DNA from: Fictibacillus aquaticus
Lineage (GTDB): Bacteria; Bacillota; Bacilli; Bacillales; Fictibacillaceae
NCBI RefSeq assembly: GCF_002245695.1
Contig: NZ_NOII01000003.1
Coordinates: 558,001-622,000, forward strand
Length of the DNA stretch: 64,000 bases
Direction of reading: 5' to 3'
Made by a program: the position numbers and the translations under genes. Position 1 is the stretch's first letter. Each line of letters opens with the position of its first letter. Shown piece after piece: positions 34,406 through 42,860 of this stretch. The notes below the pieces were generated by a model that saw only the letters and a list, made by a program, of their open reading frames with translations, did not search any database and was not told where the DNA came from.

Positions 34406-36715
34406 TTGATTTTGTTTAAAAACCTTAAATTGCTTATCAGCACAATTATTGCAGGATCCCTGCTATGGAGTCCTTTTGAAGCTTCGGCGGCAGAGTTGCT
34501 GAAGCCGATGTCAGGACCGGCTAAAACAGATATTATTCAGAAGTGGGAGACTACGGACAAGAACCGTTATACTTCGGCAAATCCTTTTACAGTTAAGCCG
34601 TCTATTAAAAGCCCTTATTTAGCAGGGGCGCTATCTCCTGAATACATCACACAAGGGGAAAATACGGCAAACTTTTACCGTTATTTATCAGGTTTGCCTA
34701 TGAATCTGAAAAGTTTAAATGAGTTAAACGATCTGTCTCAGCATGGATCGGTGCTGTTGGCAAAGCACGGTTATTTAAGCCATTTTCCATCGAAGCCGTC
34801 TGATATGTCGTCTGATTTTTATTACAAAGGCTATCATTCTGCATCGACCAGTAACATTGCCATGCTGAGCTATGACATGAGCCGTAATATGCTGTCACGT
34901 ACGGTGGATATGTACATGGAGGATTCAAGTCCTTCTAACATGGAAACGGTCGGCCACCGGATGTGGATCCTTTCTCCTTATGTTTCTTCCATTGGATTCG
35001 GATTAGCGGCAGATGATTATTATGCTTACTCTGCCATGAACGTATTTGCTCAAGCTGCTGACACGCCGTATTTTCCGTTCTCGTACGTTGCGTACCCTGG
35101 CAATGGTGTGTACCCTAAGGAATATTTTAAGACTAACTACCCTTGGTCGATTGGAATAGATTCCAAGATTACGCCTCAGGACAATGTCAAGGTAACGTTG
35201 ACTCGTAAATCAGACGGCAAGAAGTGGACATTCTCCAATGCTGGTTCGGACGGCTTCTTCTCAGTCTCATTAGAAGGCTATGGCAATGTGAATGGAATCA
35301 TATTCAAACCAGATAATCTGGATTACATACAGGATGGGGAAGTGTTCAGCGTTCAGGTGACAGGTTTAAAGGATTCTTTCGGCAAAGAATGGTCCATCGC
35401 CCATGAGACGGAATTCTTTGACCTGTTAAAAGATAAAACATACGGCAAAGTGATTGAAGAAGGAAGTAAGAGCCCGATCGCTGATGCGGATGTAAGTTTT
35501 TTTCGCATCATAAACGGTGAGAGAGTGTTTTATAAAACAATCAAAACCAATGAAGACGGTGAGTTCGAATACACGGGCTTTCCGGTTGGAGAGTATGAGG
35601 TTGTTTTCGAGAAAAGCGGGTACAGCCGATCAACGCTTGGCGGTTTTTATATCGAAAACGATGAGAACCGCTACAGCGATTATTTAGGTGAATTTGAACT
35701 TTCGCCTGAGTATGATTATGAGCCACCAGCTGCTCCAACTGTCAACGAAGTGAGCGATCAGTCTGTGGCTGTGACGGGTAATGCTGAACCGGCGTCTGTT
35801 GTTACTGTTGAAACAGGGACACTCGTAGTTGGAAAAGCAACAGCTGATGAAGATGGCAAGTTTTCCATCGCGATTCCTAAACAAAAAGCAGGTTCACGAC
35901 TTAAGGTGTATGCGACCGACGCCACAGGAAACATAAGTCCTGCTGTCTACTTAACGGTAAGTGATGCAACAGCTCCGCCGGCTCCATCCGTGAATGCTGT
36001 CGATGACAACGATACTGTGGTAACGGGTAGAGCGGAAGCAGGAGCAGCAATCAGCGTGAAGTCAGGGGATCGAGTCATCGGAACTGCAACAGCTGTTGGG
36101 GGCGTGTTTTCTGTTAAAGTGAGCAAACAGAAAGCGGGAACGAAGCTTACTTTAGTTGCGGAAGATCAGGCTGGCAACGTCAGTAAATCTGCGAGCGTGA
36201 CAGTTGTGGATAAAACTGCGCCAGGTGTACCTGTTGTAAATGCGGTCGATGATAATGATTTGAAAGTGACTGGCAAAACTGAATCCGGTGCAACGGTTGT
36301 AGTGAAATACGGTACGCGTGTCATCGGTCAGACGGTTGCCGCGAGTACAGGTTCTTTTACCATTAAGGTAGCTAAGCAAAAAGCCGGGACGAAGCTGAGC
36401 GTTACGGCTGCGGATAAAGCGAAGAACATTAGTGGGGCGAAAACGGTCATTGTATTGGATAAGACTCCTCCAAAAGCTCCAACTGTTAACCGAGTAGACA
36501 GTAATGATACTCGCGTAACCGGAAAAGCTGAAGCAGGAGCGTCGATTGTAATCAAATCGGGGTCGAAGGTTATCGGCAGAGGAACTGCGAATTCAAAGGG
36601 CTCTTTCACTATCAAGATCAGCAAGCAAAAAGCAGGTGTTAAGCTTGGTGTGACGGCTGCTGATAAAGCGAAGAATACGAGTGCTGCTGCTGTTGTTAAG
36701 GTTGTGAAAGCGTAG
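34406..36715 (+). CDS. Secreted CAP-domain protein with CnaB-like and Ig-like repeats
   Basis: A 769-residue protein. The signal peptide ends near ASA(28). Residues ~80-230 resemble a CAP/SCP domain (ENTANFYRYLSGLP, LAKHGYLSHF, GHRMWILSPYVSSIGFGLA). A beta-sandwich follows, then a CnaB/carboxypeptidase-regulatory-like module (~345-430: GKVIEEGSKSPIADADVSF). Four ~82-residue Ig-like modules (~440-769) of type VTGKAEAGATVxVK ... KQKAGTKLxVTAxDKAxN complete it. There is no LPXTG; wall retention may rely on the basic Ig modules. The same module family ends the protein at 20.3 kb. Start is TTG 34406 or TTG 34412; the latter has AGAGAG at better spacing. Confidence 0.82.
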   Translation: MILFKNLKLLISTIIAGSLLWSPFEASAAELLKPMSGPAKTDIIQKWETTDKNRYTSANPFTVKPSIKSPYLAGALSPEYITQGENTANFYRYLSGLPMNLKSLNELNDLSQHGSVLLAKHGYLSHFPSKPSDMSSDFYYKGYHSASTSNIAMLSYDMSRNMLSRTVDMYMEDSSPSNMETVGHRMWILSPYVSSIGFGLAADDYYAYSAMNVFAQAADTPYFPFSYVAYPGNGVYPKEYFKTNYPWSIGIDSKITPQDNVKVTLTRKSDGKKWTFSNAGSDGFFSVSLEGYGNVNGIIFKPDNLDYIQDGEVFSVQVTGLKDSFGKEWSIAHETEFFDLLKDKTYGKVIEEGSKSPIADADVSFFRIINGERVFYKTIKTNEDGEFEYTGFPVGEYEVVFEKSGYSRSTLGGFYIENDENRYSDYLGEFELSPEYDYEPPAAPTVNEVSDQSVAVTGNAEPASVVTVETGTLVVGKATADEDGKFSIAIPKQKAGSRLKVYATDATGNISPAVYLTVSDATAPPAPSVNAVDDNDTVVTGRAEAGAAISVKSGDRVIGTATAVGGVFSVKVSKQKAGTKLTLVAEDQAGNVSKSASVTVVDKTAPGVPVVNAVDDNDLKVTGKTESGATVVVKYGTRVIGQTVAASTGSFTIKVAKQKAGTKLSVTAADKAKNISGAKTVIVLDKTPPKAPTVNRVDSNDTRVTGKAEAGASIVIKSGSKVIGRGTANSKGSFTIKISKQKAGVKLGVTAADKAKNTSAAAVVKVVKA

Positions 36716-36730
36716 TAAAAAATGATTAAT

Positions 36731-36766
36731 AGACTCCATCGGCCAACTTATCGAGCTGGGGAGTCT
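36731..36766 (+). terminator. Hairpin after the CAP-domain gene
   Basis: AGACTCC pairs with GGGAGTCT, with further pairing inside, then TTTTATT. The remaining interval to 37025 shows no gene. Confidence 0.65.
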
Positions 36767-37025
36767 GTTTTATTGTAGAGCTGGATTTCACGGAGGTTAG
36801 CTTTTGTTAAAGGGAAGTCATGTCAGTAGTTTACTATAAAAGTGTGAATAGAAAAGGAAGATACTATTAAGATGTGACTAGTTTTATAACAACAAACTAT
36901 TCGATTTCACTAGGAACTTAGAACCTGAAATTGTTGAGAATATCCCCATTTTTCGTTAAATATACCCGTTTCAAACACTCGCAGCAGCGGAAAACAATAA
37001 CATCATGACTCAGGCGGGTGATAAC

Positions 37026-37307
37026 GTGATAATTCGTACTGGCAAGGTGTATGACAACAGCAATGGGTATTTCTTTTATCCGGCAGTGTGGAGAGACGAG
37101 TTTGGTATCAAAGTGGGTGATACTGTGGGGATTGATAGCTTACAAGGCGAAGTGGTCATCGATAAGCGTGAGAGAAAATATAAACGGAAGATTTTAGATA
37201 GAGGGAAGGTAAACATTCCATTAGAACTTAGAGTCCAATTACAGGATGTTTGCTATGAAATACTTATAGAACAAGATAAAGAGAGAGTTATTTTGACGCC
37301 GAAATAA
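37026..37307 (+). CDS. AbrB-like double swapped-hairpin protein
   Basis: A 93-residue protein built from two related halves. NGYFFYPAVWRDEFGIKVGDTVGI resembles a MazE/AbrB hairpin ('g...iP...r..lgi..Gd.v.i'). The second, RKILDRGKVNIPLELRVQLQ followed by ERVILTPK, shows the same pattern more clearly. Such domains bind DNA as dimers in transition-state regulators and antitoxins. Start is GTG 37026, with AGGCGGGTG upstream; the in-frame ATG at 37005 has no site. No toxin gene is adjacent, so a regulator is more likely than an antitoxin. Confidence 0.6.
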   Translation: MIIRTGKVYDNSNGYFFYPAVWRDEFGIKVGDTVGIDSLQGEVVIDKRERKYKRKILDRGKVNIPLELRVQLQDVCYEILIEQDKERVILTPK

Positions 37308-37389
37308 ATACCCAGGGATACACCAGTCTGTGCTCTAAGTAGAACGTCTATTCGTGTATAATGAAGACAAATTCTTAAAGGGGGCACTT

Positions 37390-37860
37390 ATGAACGCAAT
37401 CGATTTGATCATCCTAAATTTTAAAGAGGTTAGAAGAAGGAGCATAAAGGTTTGGACTTCAATTCCAGCAGAAAAACTTCATTGGAAGCCAGATAATGAA
37501 GCGATGACTTGTTTAGAGATGGTTAGACATGTATTAGAAAGTGAACATTACTATCACTTGGCCATCCAAAACAGAGGAAGCCTCTCTGCGTTTGACTCTC
37601 CATTTGAAAGCCCTCCTTACACTACCGTGGAAGCAGAGTTAGATTTTGCAGACAAATATAGAGTAAAGTTTTTAGATACAGTAAGATCGTTTTCGGAAGA
37701 TGATTTGAATTCTATCAAAATTAATCGTTCAGAATCAGGATACATAAGAGATCTAGGAGATATGCTGCTGCGAATCGCTTATCATGAATCGGTACATACT
37801 GGGCAGCTATTAGACTATTTAAGGACAGCAGACATTCCTAGAGTTAAAATTTGGGATTGA
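37390..37860 (+). CDS. DinB-family protein
   Basis: A 156-residue four-helix-bundle protein of the DinB/YfiT superfamily, whose members are metal-dependent thiol transferases or stress proteins. The His ligands of the metal site are visible in VRHVLESEHYY (~46) and in AYHESVHTGQLLDYL (~133, ~137). The start chosen is ATG 37390, with AAGGGGG five bases upstream, rather than the ATG twelve codons earlier. The specific substrate is unknown, as for most of the family. It is followed by the long non-coding array region. Confidence 0.85.
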   Translation: MNAIDLIILNFKEVRRRSIKVWTSIPAEKLHWKPDNEAMTCLEMVRHVLESEHYYHLAIQNRGSLSAFDSPFESPPYTTVEAELDFADKYRVKFLDTVRSFSEDDLNSIKINRSESGYIRDLGDMLLRIAYHESVHTGQLLDYLRTADIPRVKIWD

Positions 37861-37902
37861 TGTGCTAGTGCTTTGTGTGTTTCATTGGGTCTCTATTTTT
37901 GT

Positions 37903-38210
37903 GGCGTGGGTGAGGGGGCGAGCGGCGGGGGTTTTGCTTTGTGTGGCGCGAGTAGAAGCTGAAGTGGCGCAGGAAGAAGGAATCGGCGCAAGATAAGTGG
38001 ATTGTGGCGCAGGAGCAAGTTCGCGCCGCTTAAGAGTAAGGGTAAGTGGCGAGGGCAGTAAGTGAAGCGGCGCAGGAGAACTAAAAATAGTCCTCTTTAG
38101 GCAAGTTAAAAGCCCCTTGGATAGTCACCGGCGCAAGATGTTGTTAAACCCGCGTGAGTTTAGACTCAACCAGCGTGAGATAGCCCGAAAAACCTCCTAA
38201 ACGGCGCAAG
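37903..38210 (+). repeat. GGCGCAAG array A: ~21-bp spaced motif units
   Basis: Thirteen units of an 8-bp motif (GGCGCAAG, GGCGCAGG, GGCGCGAG and weaker forms) start at 37903, 37924, 37945, 37966, 37985, 38006, 38027 (weak), 38048, 38069, 38130, 38151, 38172 and 38203. Steps are 21,21,21,19,21,21,21,21,61,21,21,31. The 13-bp spacers are dissimilar. The interval is non-coding, because the 19-, 61- and 31-bp steps break any frame. The array at 57477-57762 has the same layout. Confidence 0.85.
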
Positions 38211-38213
38211 AAG

Positions 38214-38244
38214 GAAGGCAGACTGCGGTCTGCCTTCTTTTTTT
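38214..38244 (+). terminator. Strong hairpin at the end of array A
   Basis: GAAGGCAGAC pairs perfectly with GTCTGCCTTC across TGCG, then seven T. It begins four bases after the last array unit, so a transcript of the array would end here. Confidence 0.85.
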
Positions 38245-38270
38245 ATGAGAGGGAACTAACTAGTCGGTAG

Positions 38271-38290
38271 CCGGGGTACGGTACGCAGAA
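38271..38290 (+). repeat. GGGGTACGGTAC variant of the dispersed element
   Basis: CCGGGGTACGGTACGCAG, like 26500. Its similarity to the GGGGACGGTTC family is only partial. Confidence 0.35.
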
Positions 38291-38324
38291 GGGAGTGCGC
38301 AATCTAGCTTGTCTAGCCTCGCCA

Positions 38325-38416
38325 GACCCGCAAATCAAGATTTAGACCCGTAAATTTTAATTCCGACCCGAGAATTCCCCACTTCGACCCGCAAATTCCA
38401 GATTAGACCCGCAAAT
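38325..38416 (+). repeat. GACCCGCAAAT array B: 20-21-bp spaced units
   Basis: Five units (GACCCGCAAAT, GACCCGTAAAT, GACCCGAGAAT, GACCCGCAAAT, GACCCGCAAAT) start at 38325, 38345, 38365, 38386 and 38406, giving steps 20,20,21,20. A weak sixth (GCCCGCACT) lies 42 bp further on. The nine-base spacers share only AT-richness. The array ends about 140 bp before the germinant-receptor operon. Confidence 0.85.
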
Positions 38417-38553
38417 GCTCTCACAGCGATTTCCCACCCTCTGAACCTGCCCGCACTCCGGCATCTCCACCCCATTAAACGTTTAAATCCCAACTAATTT
38501 AGAAATAATGGCTAATATATTTGTTTTGAGCCTTGATGCGGGGAGTTTTGTTG

Positions 38554-40131
38554 ATGTTTAGAAAACGGCCGAATAAAAAGTTGAATAACGATCAAGCTCA
38601 GCTTACCCAAGAGAACAGTACAGCGCAGGCGGAACTGGCACAGCAAGGGGAAGCGTTCACTCCTGAACTTCTGGAGAATCTCCGCCGGATAAAGGAGATA
38701 CTTGGGGGAAGCTCTGATCTAGTGATGACTGACTTTATCCTTGGGGGGCACGAGGCGGCTTTGCTGTATATGGACGGGATGGTCGATAAGGTGGCGATCA
38801 ACCACTTTTTTGAGCACATTAACCGTACGCCTGAAATGATGAAGTATTCTAATTTCCTTTCACAAGAAGAGGAAGGGACGGCTGACTTTTTTAAGCTGCT
38901 TTCTACACCTGTTAATCGGTTAGATGAAATCCGTTTTTTTCGGGAAGCGATAAGAGCGATTCTTGCCGGCAATGCTGTTTTGCTTGTTAACTCTGTTACA
39001 CATGGTCTTGTGATCGATTCGAAAGGACATAAAGGCCGGGCTGTGACCGAGTCGTCTACCGAAAATGTGGTGCGCGGGCCAAAAGAGGCGTTCAACGAAA
39101 ACGGGCTGATAAATACAACTCTTATCAGAAGAAAAATTAAAGACCCGAGGCTGCGAGTTGAGAGAAAAGTGATCGGTAATGTCACGCAAACCTCTGTTGC
39201 GGTCATTCACATACACGGGATCGCGAACGACAAACTTGTAAAAGAGGTACACGCGCGGCTCGATAAAATTGATATCGATGGTATTCTTGAGAGCAATTAT
39301 ATAGAAGAATTTATTCAAGATGAGGTGTACACGCCGTTTCCAACGGTATTTAACACGGAACGGCCGGATGTCGTTGCGGCTGCATTATTAGAGGGGCGGA
39401 TCGCGATTGTCATCGACGGAACGCCGTTCGTTTTGCTCGTGCCGGCGCTGTTCACGCACTTTTTCCAGGCAGCAGAGGACTATTATCAGCGGTGGGATAT
39501 CGCGACATTGCTAAGGCTGCTGAGGATATCAGCTTTTTTTATCTCGATGCTCGGCCCTGCGGTCTATATCGCCGTCATCAACTTTCATCAGGAAATGCTG
39601 CCGACACCGCTGCTTATCAGTCTGGCGGCACAGCGGGAGGGGGTTCCTTTTCCGGCTATTGTTGAGGCGCTGATCATGGAGGTCACACTCGAAATTCTGC
39701 GTGAAGCAGGATTGCGTCTGCCAAAAGCCATCGGTCAGACCGTTTCGATCGTCGGAGCACTCGTTATCGGCCAGGCGGCGGTTGAGGCGGGGATTATCTC
39801 GGCGGCGATGGTTATTGTCGTGGCGATTACGGCGATCTCCAACTTTATTTTGCCGGCATATAACATGGGCATCTCGATTCGAATTATTCGCTTCGTGTTC
39901 ATGTTCCTGGCCGGGACGTTCGGCCTTTACGGCATTGCGGCAGGATTGTTCGCTCTGGCGCTTCATCTGTGCAGCATTCGTTCGTTCGGAATTCCGTATA
40001 TGGATCCATTGGCACCTTTTGTTCCGGATGACATGAAGGATACGTTTTGGCGAAAACCGATATTCCGCCTCATCACACGTCCGCGGCTGATCAGCCAGAA
40101 GAATAATCAAAGGCAATCCAAATCCAAGTAG
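38554..40131 (+). CDS. Spore germinant receptor A subunit (GerAA/GerKA family)
   Basis: A 525-residue protein. An N-terminal soluble domain (~1-270) contains ILGGSSDLVMTDFILGG and the conserved EEFIQDEVYTPFPTVFNTERPD. About five membrane helices (~275-490) follow, including the AAQREGVPFPAIVEALIMEVTLEILREAG block diagnostic of the family, then a basic tail. The A subunit forms the ion channel of the nutrient receptor in the spore inner membrane. Start is ATG 38554, eight bases after GGGGAG; an in-frame TTG at 38533 overlaps this. First gene of a four-gene operon, presumably forespore-expressed by sigma-G as elsewhere; no promoter is assigned. Confidence 0.93.
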   Translation: MFRKRPNKKLNNDQAQLTQENSTAQAELAQQGEAFTPELLENLRRIKEILGGSSDLVMTDFILGGHEAALLYMDGMVDKVAINHFFEHINRTPEMMKYSNFLSQEEEGTADFFKLLSTPVNRLDEIRFFREAIRAILAGNAVLLVNSVTHGLVIDSKGHKGRAVTESSTENVVRGPKEAFNENGLINTTLIRRKIKDPRLRVERKVIGNVTQTSVAVIHIHGIANDKLVKEVHARLDKIDIDGILESNYIEEFIQDEVYTPFPTVFNTERPDVVAAALLEGRIAIVIDGTPFVLLVPALFTHFFQAAEDYYQRWDIATLLRLLRISAFFISMLGPAVYIAVINFHQEMLPTPLLISLAAQREGVPFPAIVEALIMEVTLEILREAGLRLPKAIGQTVSIVGALVIGQAAVEAGIISAAMVIVVAITAISNFILPAYNMGISIRIIRFVFMFLAGTFGLYGIAAGLFALALHLCSIRSFGIPYMDPLAPFVPDDMKDTFWRKPIFRLITRPRLISQKNNQRQSKSK

Positions 40132-40146
40132 AAAGGAGCAGGCAAG

Positions 40147-41346
40147 ATGAAACGAATCGTGTTACTTCCACTATGTGCGCTCGTCCTTTTTCTTGCCGGC
40201 TGCTGGAACAACCGTGAACTTGAAACACTTGGGATTGCGGTGGCGATGGGGATTGATAAGATTGATCATGAATATGTTGTGACAGTACAGCTTGTGAATC
40301 CATCAGCAGTTTCGGCAAGACAAAGTGATACATCAAGAGCCCCGATCGTCACTTATCAGGAAAAAGGAAAGACCATTTTTGAAGCGATTCGCCGGGTGAC
40401 AAAGGTTGCACCCCGCAAAACGTATTACCCTCACCTGAAAATTTTAGTGATCGGTGAGGAGCTGGCGAAGGACGGATTTGCCGAAGCACTCGATTTGCTC
40501 TCCCGCGATCCAGAGTTCCGTAACGATTTTTATGTGGTCGTGGCAAAAGACCATCCGGCTGATGATGTGCTGAACGTTCTTGTGCCGGTTGAAAAAATTG
40601 CGGCGCAGAACATGTTCACAAAGCTGCAGACATCAGCCGATGTATTCGCCCCAACGCTTGCTCTGACGTTTGGTGAACTGATCAAGGATTTGACGAGTCA
40701 CGGCAAACATGCGGTTATAACCGGGATCCAGCTGACCGGAGACGCGAAAGAGGGCGAGAAGATGGAGAACCTGCAGACGTCGAATCCAAAGGTCAGGCTT
40801 AAGTATACGGGTATTGCGGTTTTTAAAGATGATAAGCTGAAGGGCTGGCTGAACGAAAAGGAAAGCAAGGGCTACAACTATATCGTGGATAACGTAAAAA
40901 GTACGATTGTTGCTGTTCCGTGTATAGACGATAAGAAACGATTTTTATCAGTAGAGCTGATTGATGCCGATACGAAGCTGAAGTTGAATACGATGAAACC
41001 GAAGCCTGAAATGAGCGTGACGGTAAAAGCTGATGCGAACATTGCAGAAGTAGGCTGTGCCATTGACTTGACGAAGCAGGCAACGGTGGATCAGATTGAA
41101 GAATTGGCAGAAAAGGATATTAACGCGAAAATCCGTTCCGCGATAAAAGCTGCTCAGGATGAATTTAAGTTTGATTTCCTAGGGTTCGGCGAAGTGATGC
41201 ATCGTGCAGAACCGGGCTACTGGAAAAAGGTTGAAAAGAAGTGGGACAAAGAGTTTGTCGATATTACGATTAAGAGCAAGGTAACGGTGGATATTGAGAA
41301 GCTTGGAAAGCGAAGCAATTCTTTCATTAACGAGATGGGGGATTAA
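40147..41346 (+). CDS. Spore germinant receptor C subunit (GerC lipoprotein)
   Basis: A 399-residue Ger(x)C-family lipoprotein. The signal sequence has lipobox FLAGC (Cys19), followed by the family start WNNRELETLGIAVAMGIDK. A Ger(x)C C-terminal domain follows, with the characteristic AEPGYWKKVEKKWD near residue 355. It is anchored to the outer face of the spore inner membrane and is needed for receptor assembly. It begins 15 bp after the A-subunit stop, with AAAGGAG upstream. Confidence 0.93.
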   Translation: MKRIVLLPLCALVLFLAGCWNNRELETLGIAVAMGIDKIDHEYVVTVQLVNPSAVSARQSDTSRAPIVTYQEKGKTIFEAIRRVTKVAPRKTYYPHLKILVIGEELAKDGFAEALDLLSRDPEFRNDFYVVVAKDHPADDVLNVLVPVEKIAAQNMFTKLQTSADVFAPTLALTFGELIKDLTSHGKHAVITGIQLTGDAKEGEKMENLQTSNPKVRLKYTGIAVFKDDKLKGWLNEKESKGYNYIVDNVKSTIVAVPCIDDKKRFLSVELIDADTKLKLNTMKPKPEMSVTVKADANIAEVGCAIDLTKQATVDQIEELAEKDINAKIRSAIKAAQDEFKFDFLGFGEVMHRAEPGYWKKVEKKWDKEFVDITIKSKVTVDIEKLGKRSNSFINEMGD

Positions 41347-41350
41347 GAGT

Positions 41351-41569
41351 ATGGGATATACGCTCATTACCTTGCTTATAGCGGGTCTCGTCCTGCTCAT
41401 TGACCGCCGCAAGTTAAAGCAGTATAAGCGGAAACGGGAGAATCGTGTGTATTTCTCGATCTTTATGATTGGCCTTGTCATGCTGCTGATTAAAAGTGCA
41501 GGAATTGAGATGCCATCGCCGCTTAACGGGATTTCGTATGTGTTGAAGCCGCTGACTAAAATGATGTAA
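41351..41569 (+). CDS. Germinant receptor D-type small subunit (two membrane helices)
   Basis: A 72-residue protein starting at ATG 41351, four bases after the C-subunit stop. Two hydrophobic helices (MGYTLITLLIAGLVLLI and VYFSIFMIGLVMLLI) are joined by a basic loop (DRRKLKQYKRKREN). Small two-helix proteins of this size encoded within ger operons are the D subunits, reported to modulate receptor response. Identification rests on size, topology and its place between C and B. It has little of a binding site of its own, so translational coupling is likely. Confidence 0.75.
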   Translation: MGYTLITLLIAGLVLLIDRRKLKQYKRKRENRVYFSIFMIGLVMLLIKSAGIEMPSPLNGISYVLKPLTKMM

Positions 41570-41588
41570 AAATGGGGAGGTGTGGATT

Positions 41589-42713
41589 GTGCTTGAAAAA
41601 GGAAAGATTAGTGTGCGTCAGTTTACAATATTAGTCGCTCTATATACGATAGGCACAGCCATCCTCATCATCCCATCGATACTCGCCGCAAAAGCGAAGC
41701 AGGATGCATGGATCAGCGGCTTACTGGGACTTGCGATCGGTGTGGCAATGGTCATCTTTTATTGGAAACTGTCTGAGAGATTTCAGTATGTAAACTTAAT
41801 TGAGATTTTAGAAAAGTGTTTTGGGAAGTGGATCGGAAAATCGGTTGGGTTCTTGTTTTTTGTGTGCTACGTTCTGCTGCTCGCGACGTTCGTGCTGCGC
41901 GATATCGGCGATTTTATGACGACCGTTATGATGGTCGAAACACCGATCGAAGCGATTCATATCATTTTTCTGATCATCGTCCTTTATGGCGTAAAGCTTG
42001 GGCTCGAGGTGTTCACACGGACAATGGAGCTGTTTATCCCTTGGATCGTGCTTCTGCTCGTCGCCCTGTTCCTCACGCTGCTGCCGCAAATTGAAGTAAC
42101 GAACATTCTGCCTGTTTTTGAAAATGGCATGAAGCCAATCGTGCAGTCGTCGTTTTCATTCTTAGTCTTTCCTTTTCTTGAAATGGTCGTCTTTCTCATG
42201 ATTATCCCATACGTTAACCGGCCGCAGGATACGAAGAAAGCGTTCATGCTTGGCACGATAATGGGCGGCGGATTGCTCATATTCATATCAGTGCTGACGA
42301 TTTTAGTCGTCGGTCCGACCGAAACGGCGAGGTCGATCTATCCGACGTACGATCTAACAAAAACGATCAATATCCGCGAATTCTTCCAGCGCGTTGAAGC
42401 GTTGATGGCGCTGATCTGGTTCATCACCGTATTCGTGAAGCTCCTCGTCCTGACGTATGTGAGCTGCCTCGGCATTGCACAGGTTTTTGAGTTGAAGGAA
42501 TATCGAATCATTGTACTGCCGATCGGTCTGGTGTTGTACGTGCTTTCACTGTCCATCTTCCCAAGCATATCCTTCCTGATCGAATTCACACCGGTGTATG
42601 ATTTGTACGCTTTTCTGTGGTGCGCGGTCTTTCCATTCGTTGTGTGGCTGGTGTCGCTTGTGCGGGGGGGAGAGAGAAATAAATCTGGAACGGCGCGTAC
42701 AGAGTCAGGGTAG
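41589..42713 (+). CDS. Spore germinant receptor B subunit (GerAB/GerKB family)
   Basis: A 374-residue, ten-helix membrane protein of the spore-permease (APC-like) family. Recognisable segments are ISVRQFTILVALYTIGTAILIIP at the start, the KQDAWISGLLG loop, and LVFPFLEMVVFLMIIPYV. The B subunit binds the germinant in the spore inner membrane. Start is GTG 41589, with GGGGAGG eight bases upstream; another GTG nine bases earlier is in frame. Last gene of the A-C-D-B operon, ended by a hairpin with T-run. The germinant cannot be predicted from sequence. Confidence 0.92.
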   Translation: MLEKGKISVRQFTILVALYTIGTAILIIPSILAAKAKQDAWISGLLGLAIGVAMVIFYWKLSERFQYVNLIEILEKCFGKWIGKSVGFLFFVCYVLLLATFVLRDIGDFMTTVMMVETPIEAIHIIFLIIVLYGVKLGLEVFTRTMELFIPWIVLLLVALFLTLLPQIEVTNILPVFENGMKPIVQSSFSFLVFPFLEMVVFLMIIPYVNRPQDTKKAFMLGTIMGGGLLIFISVLTILVVGPTETARSIYPTYDLTKTINIREFFQRVEALMALIWFITVFVKLLVLTYVSCLGIAQVFELKEYRIIVLPIGLVLYVLSLSIFPSISFLIEFTPVYDLYAFLWCAVFPFVVWLVSLVRGGERNKSGTARTESG

Positions 42714-42725
42714 ACATAGTAATAA

Positions 42726-42754
42726 AGAGTGCGATTTCAATCGTGCTCTTTTTT
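42726..42754 (+). terminator. Terminator of the ger operon
   Basis: AGAGTGCGAT pairs with ATCGTGCTCT (two G-U pairs) across 4 nt, then TTTTT. Confidence 0.8.
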
Positions 42755-42756
42755 GT

Positions 42757-42773
42757 GTTGTAAGTACTACAAC
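42757..42773. promoter_or_regulatory. 17-bp palindrome, candidate operator of the sugar operon
   Basis: GTTGTAAGTACTACAAC is a perfect dyad (6-bp arms, 5-bp centre) 33 bp upstream of the -35 box. ROK repressors bind such dyads, so self-regulation by the next gene is plausible. Confidence 0.4.
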
Positions 42774-42806
42774 AAATAAAATGTTAGAATTGTCAGAAAA
42801 ATATAC

Positions 42807-42835
42807 TTGCTTCACTGAATAAAGGAAGTTATAAT
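42807..42835 (+). promoter_or_regulatory. Sigma-A promoter of the ROK/ABC/GH31 operon
   Basis: TTGCTT, 17 bp, TATAAT. The predicted start of transcription is near 42842, about 20 bp before the first gene. No convincing catabolite-control (cre) site was seen. Confidence 0.6.
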
Positions 42836-42860
42836 CATAATTAGAAAATAAAGGAAAGGT

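Noticed and set aside
37903-38416. CRISPR-like reading of the motif arrays
   Set aside because: Units are only 8-11 bp with 9-13-bp spacers, irregular larger gaps occur, units are degenerate, and no cas genes are present.
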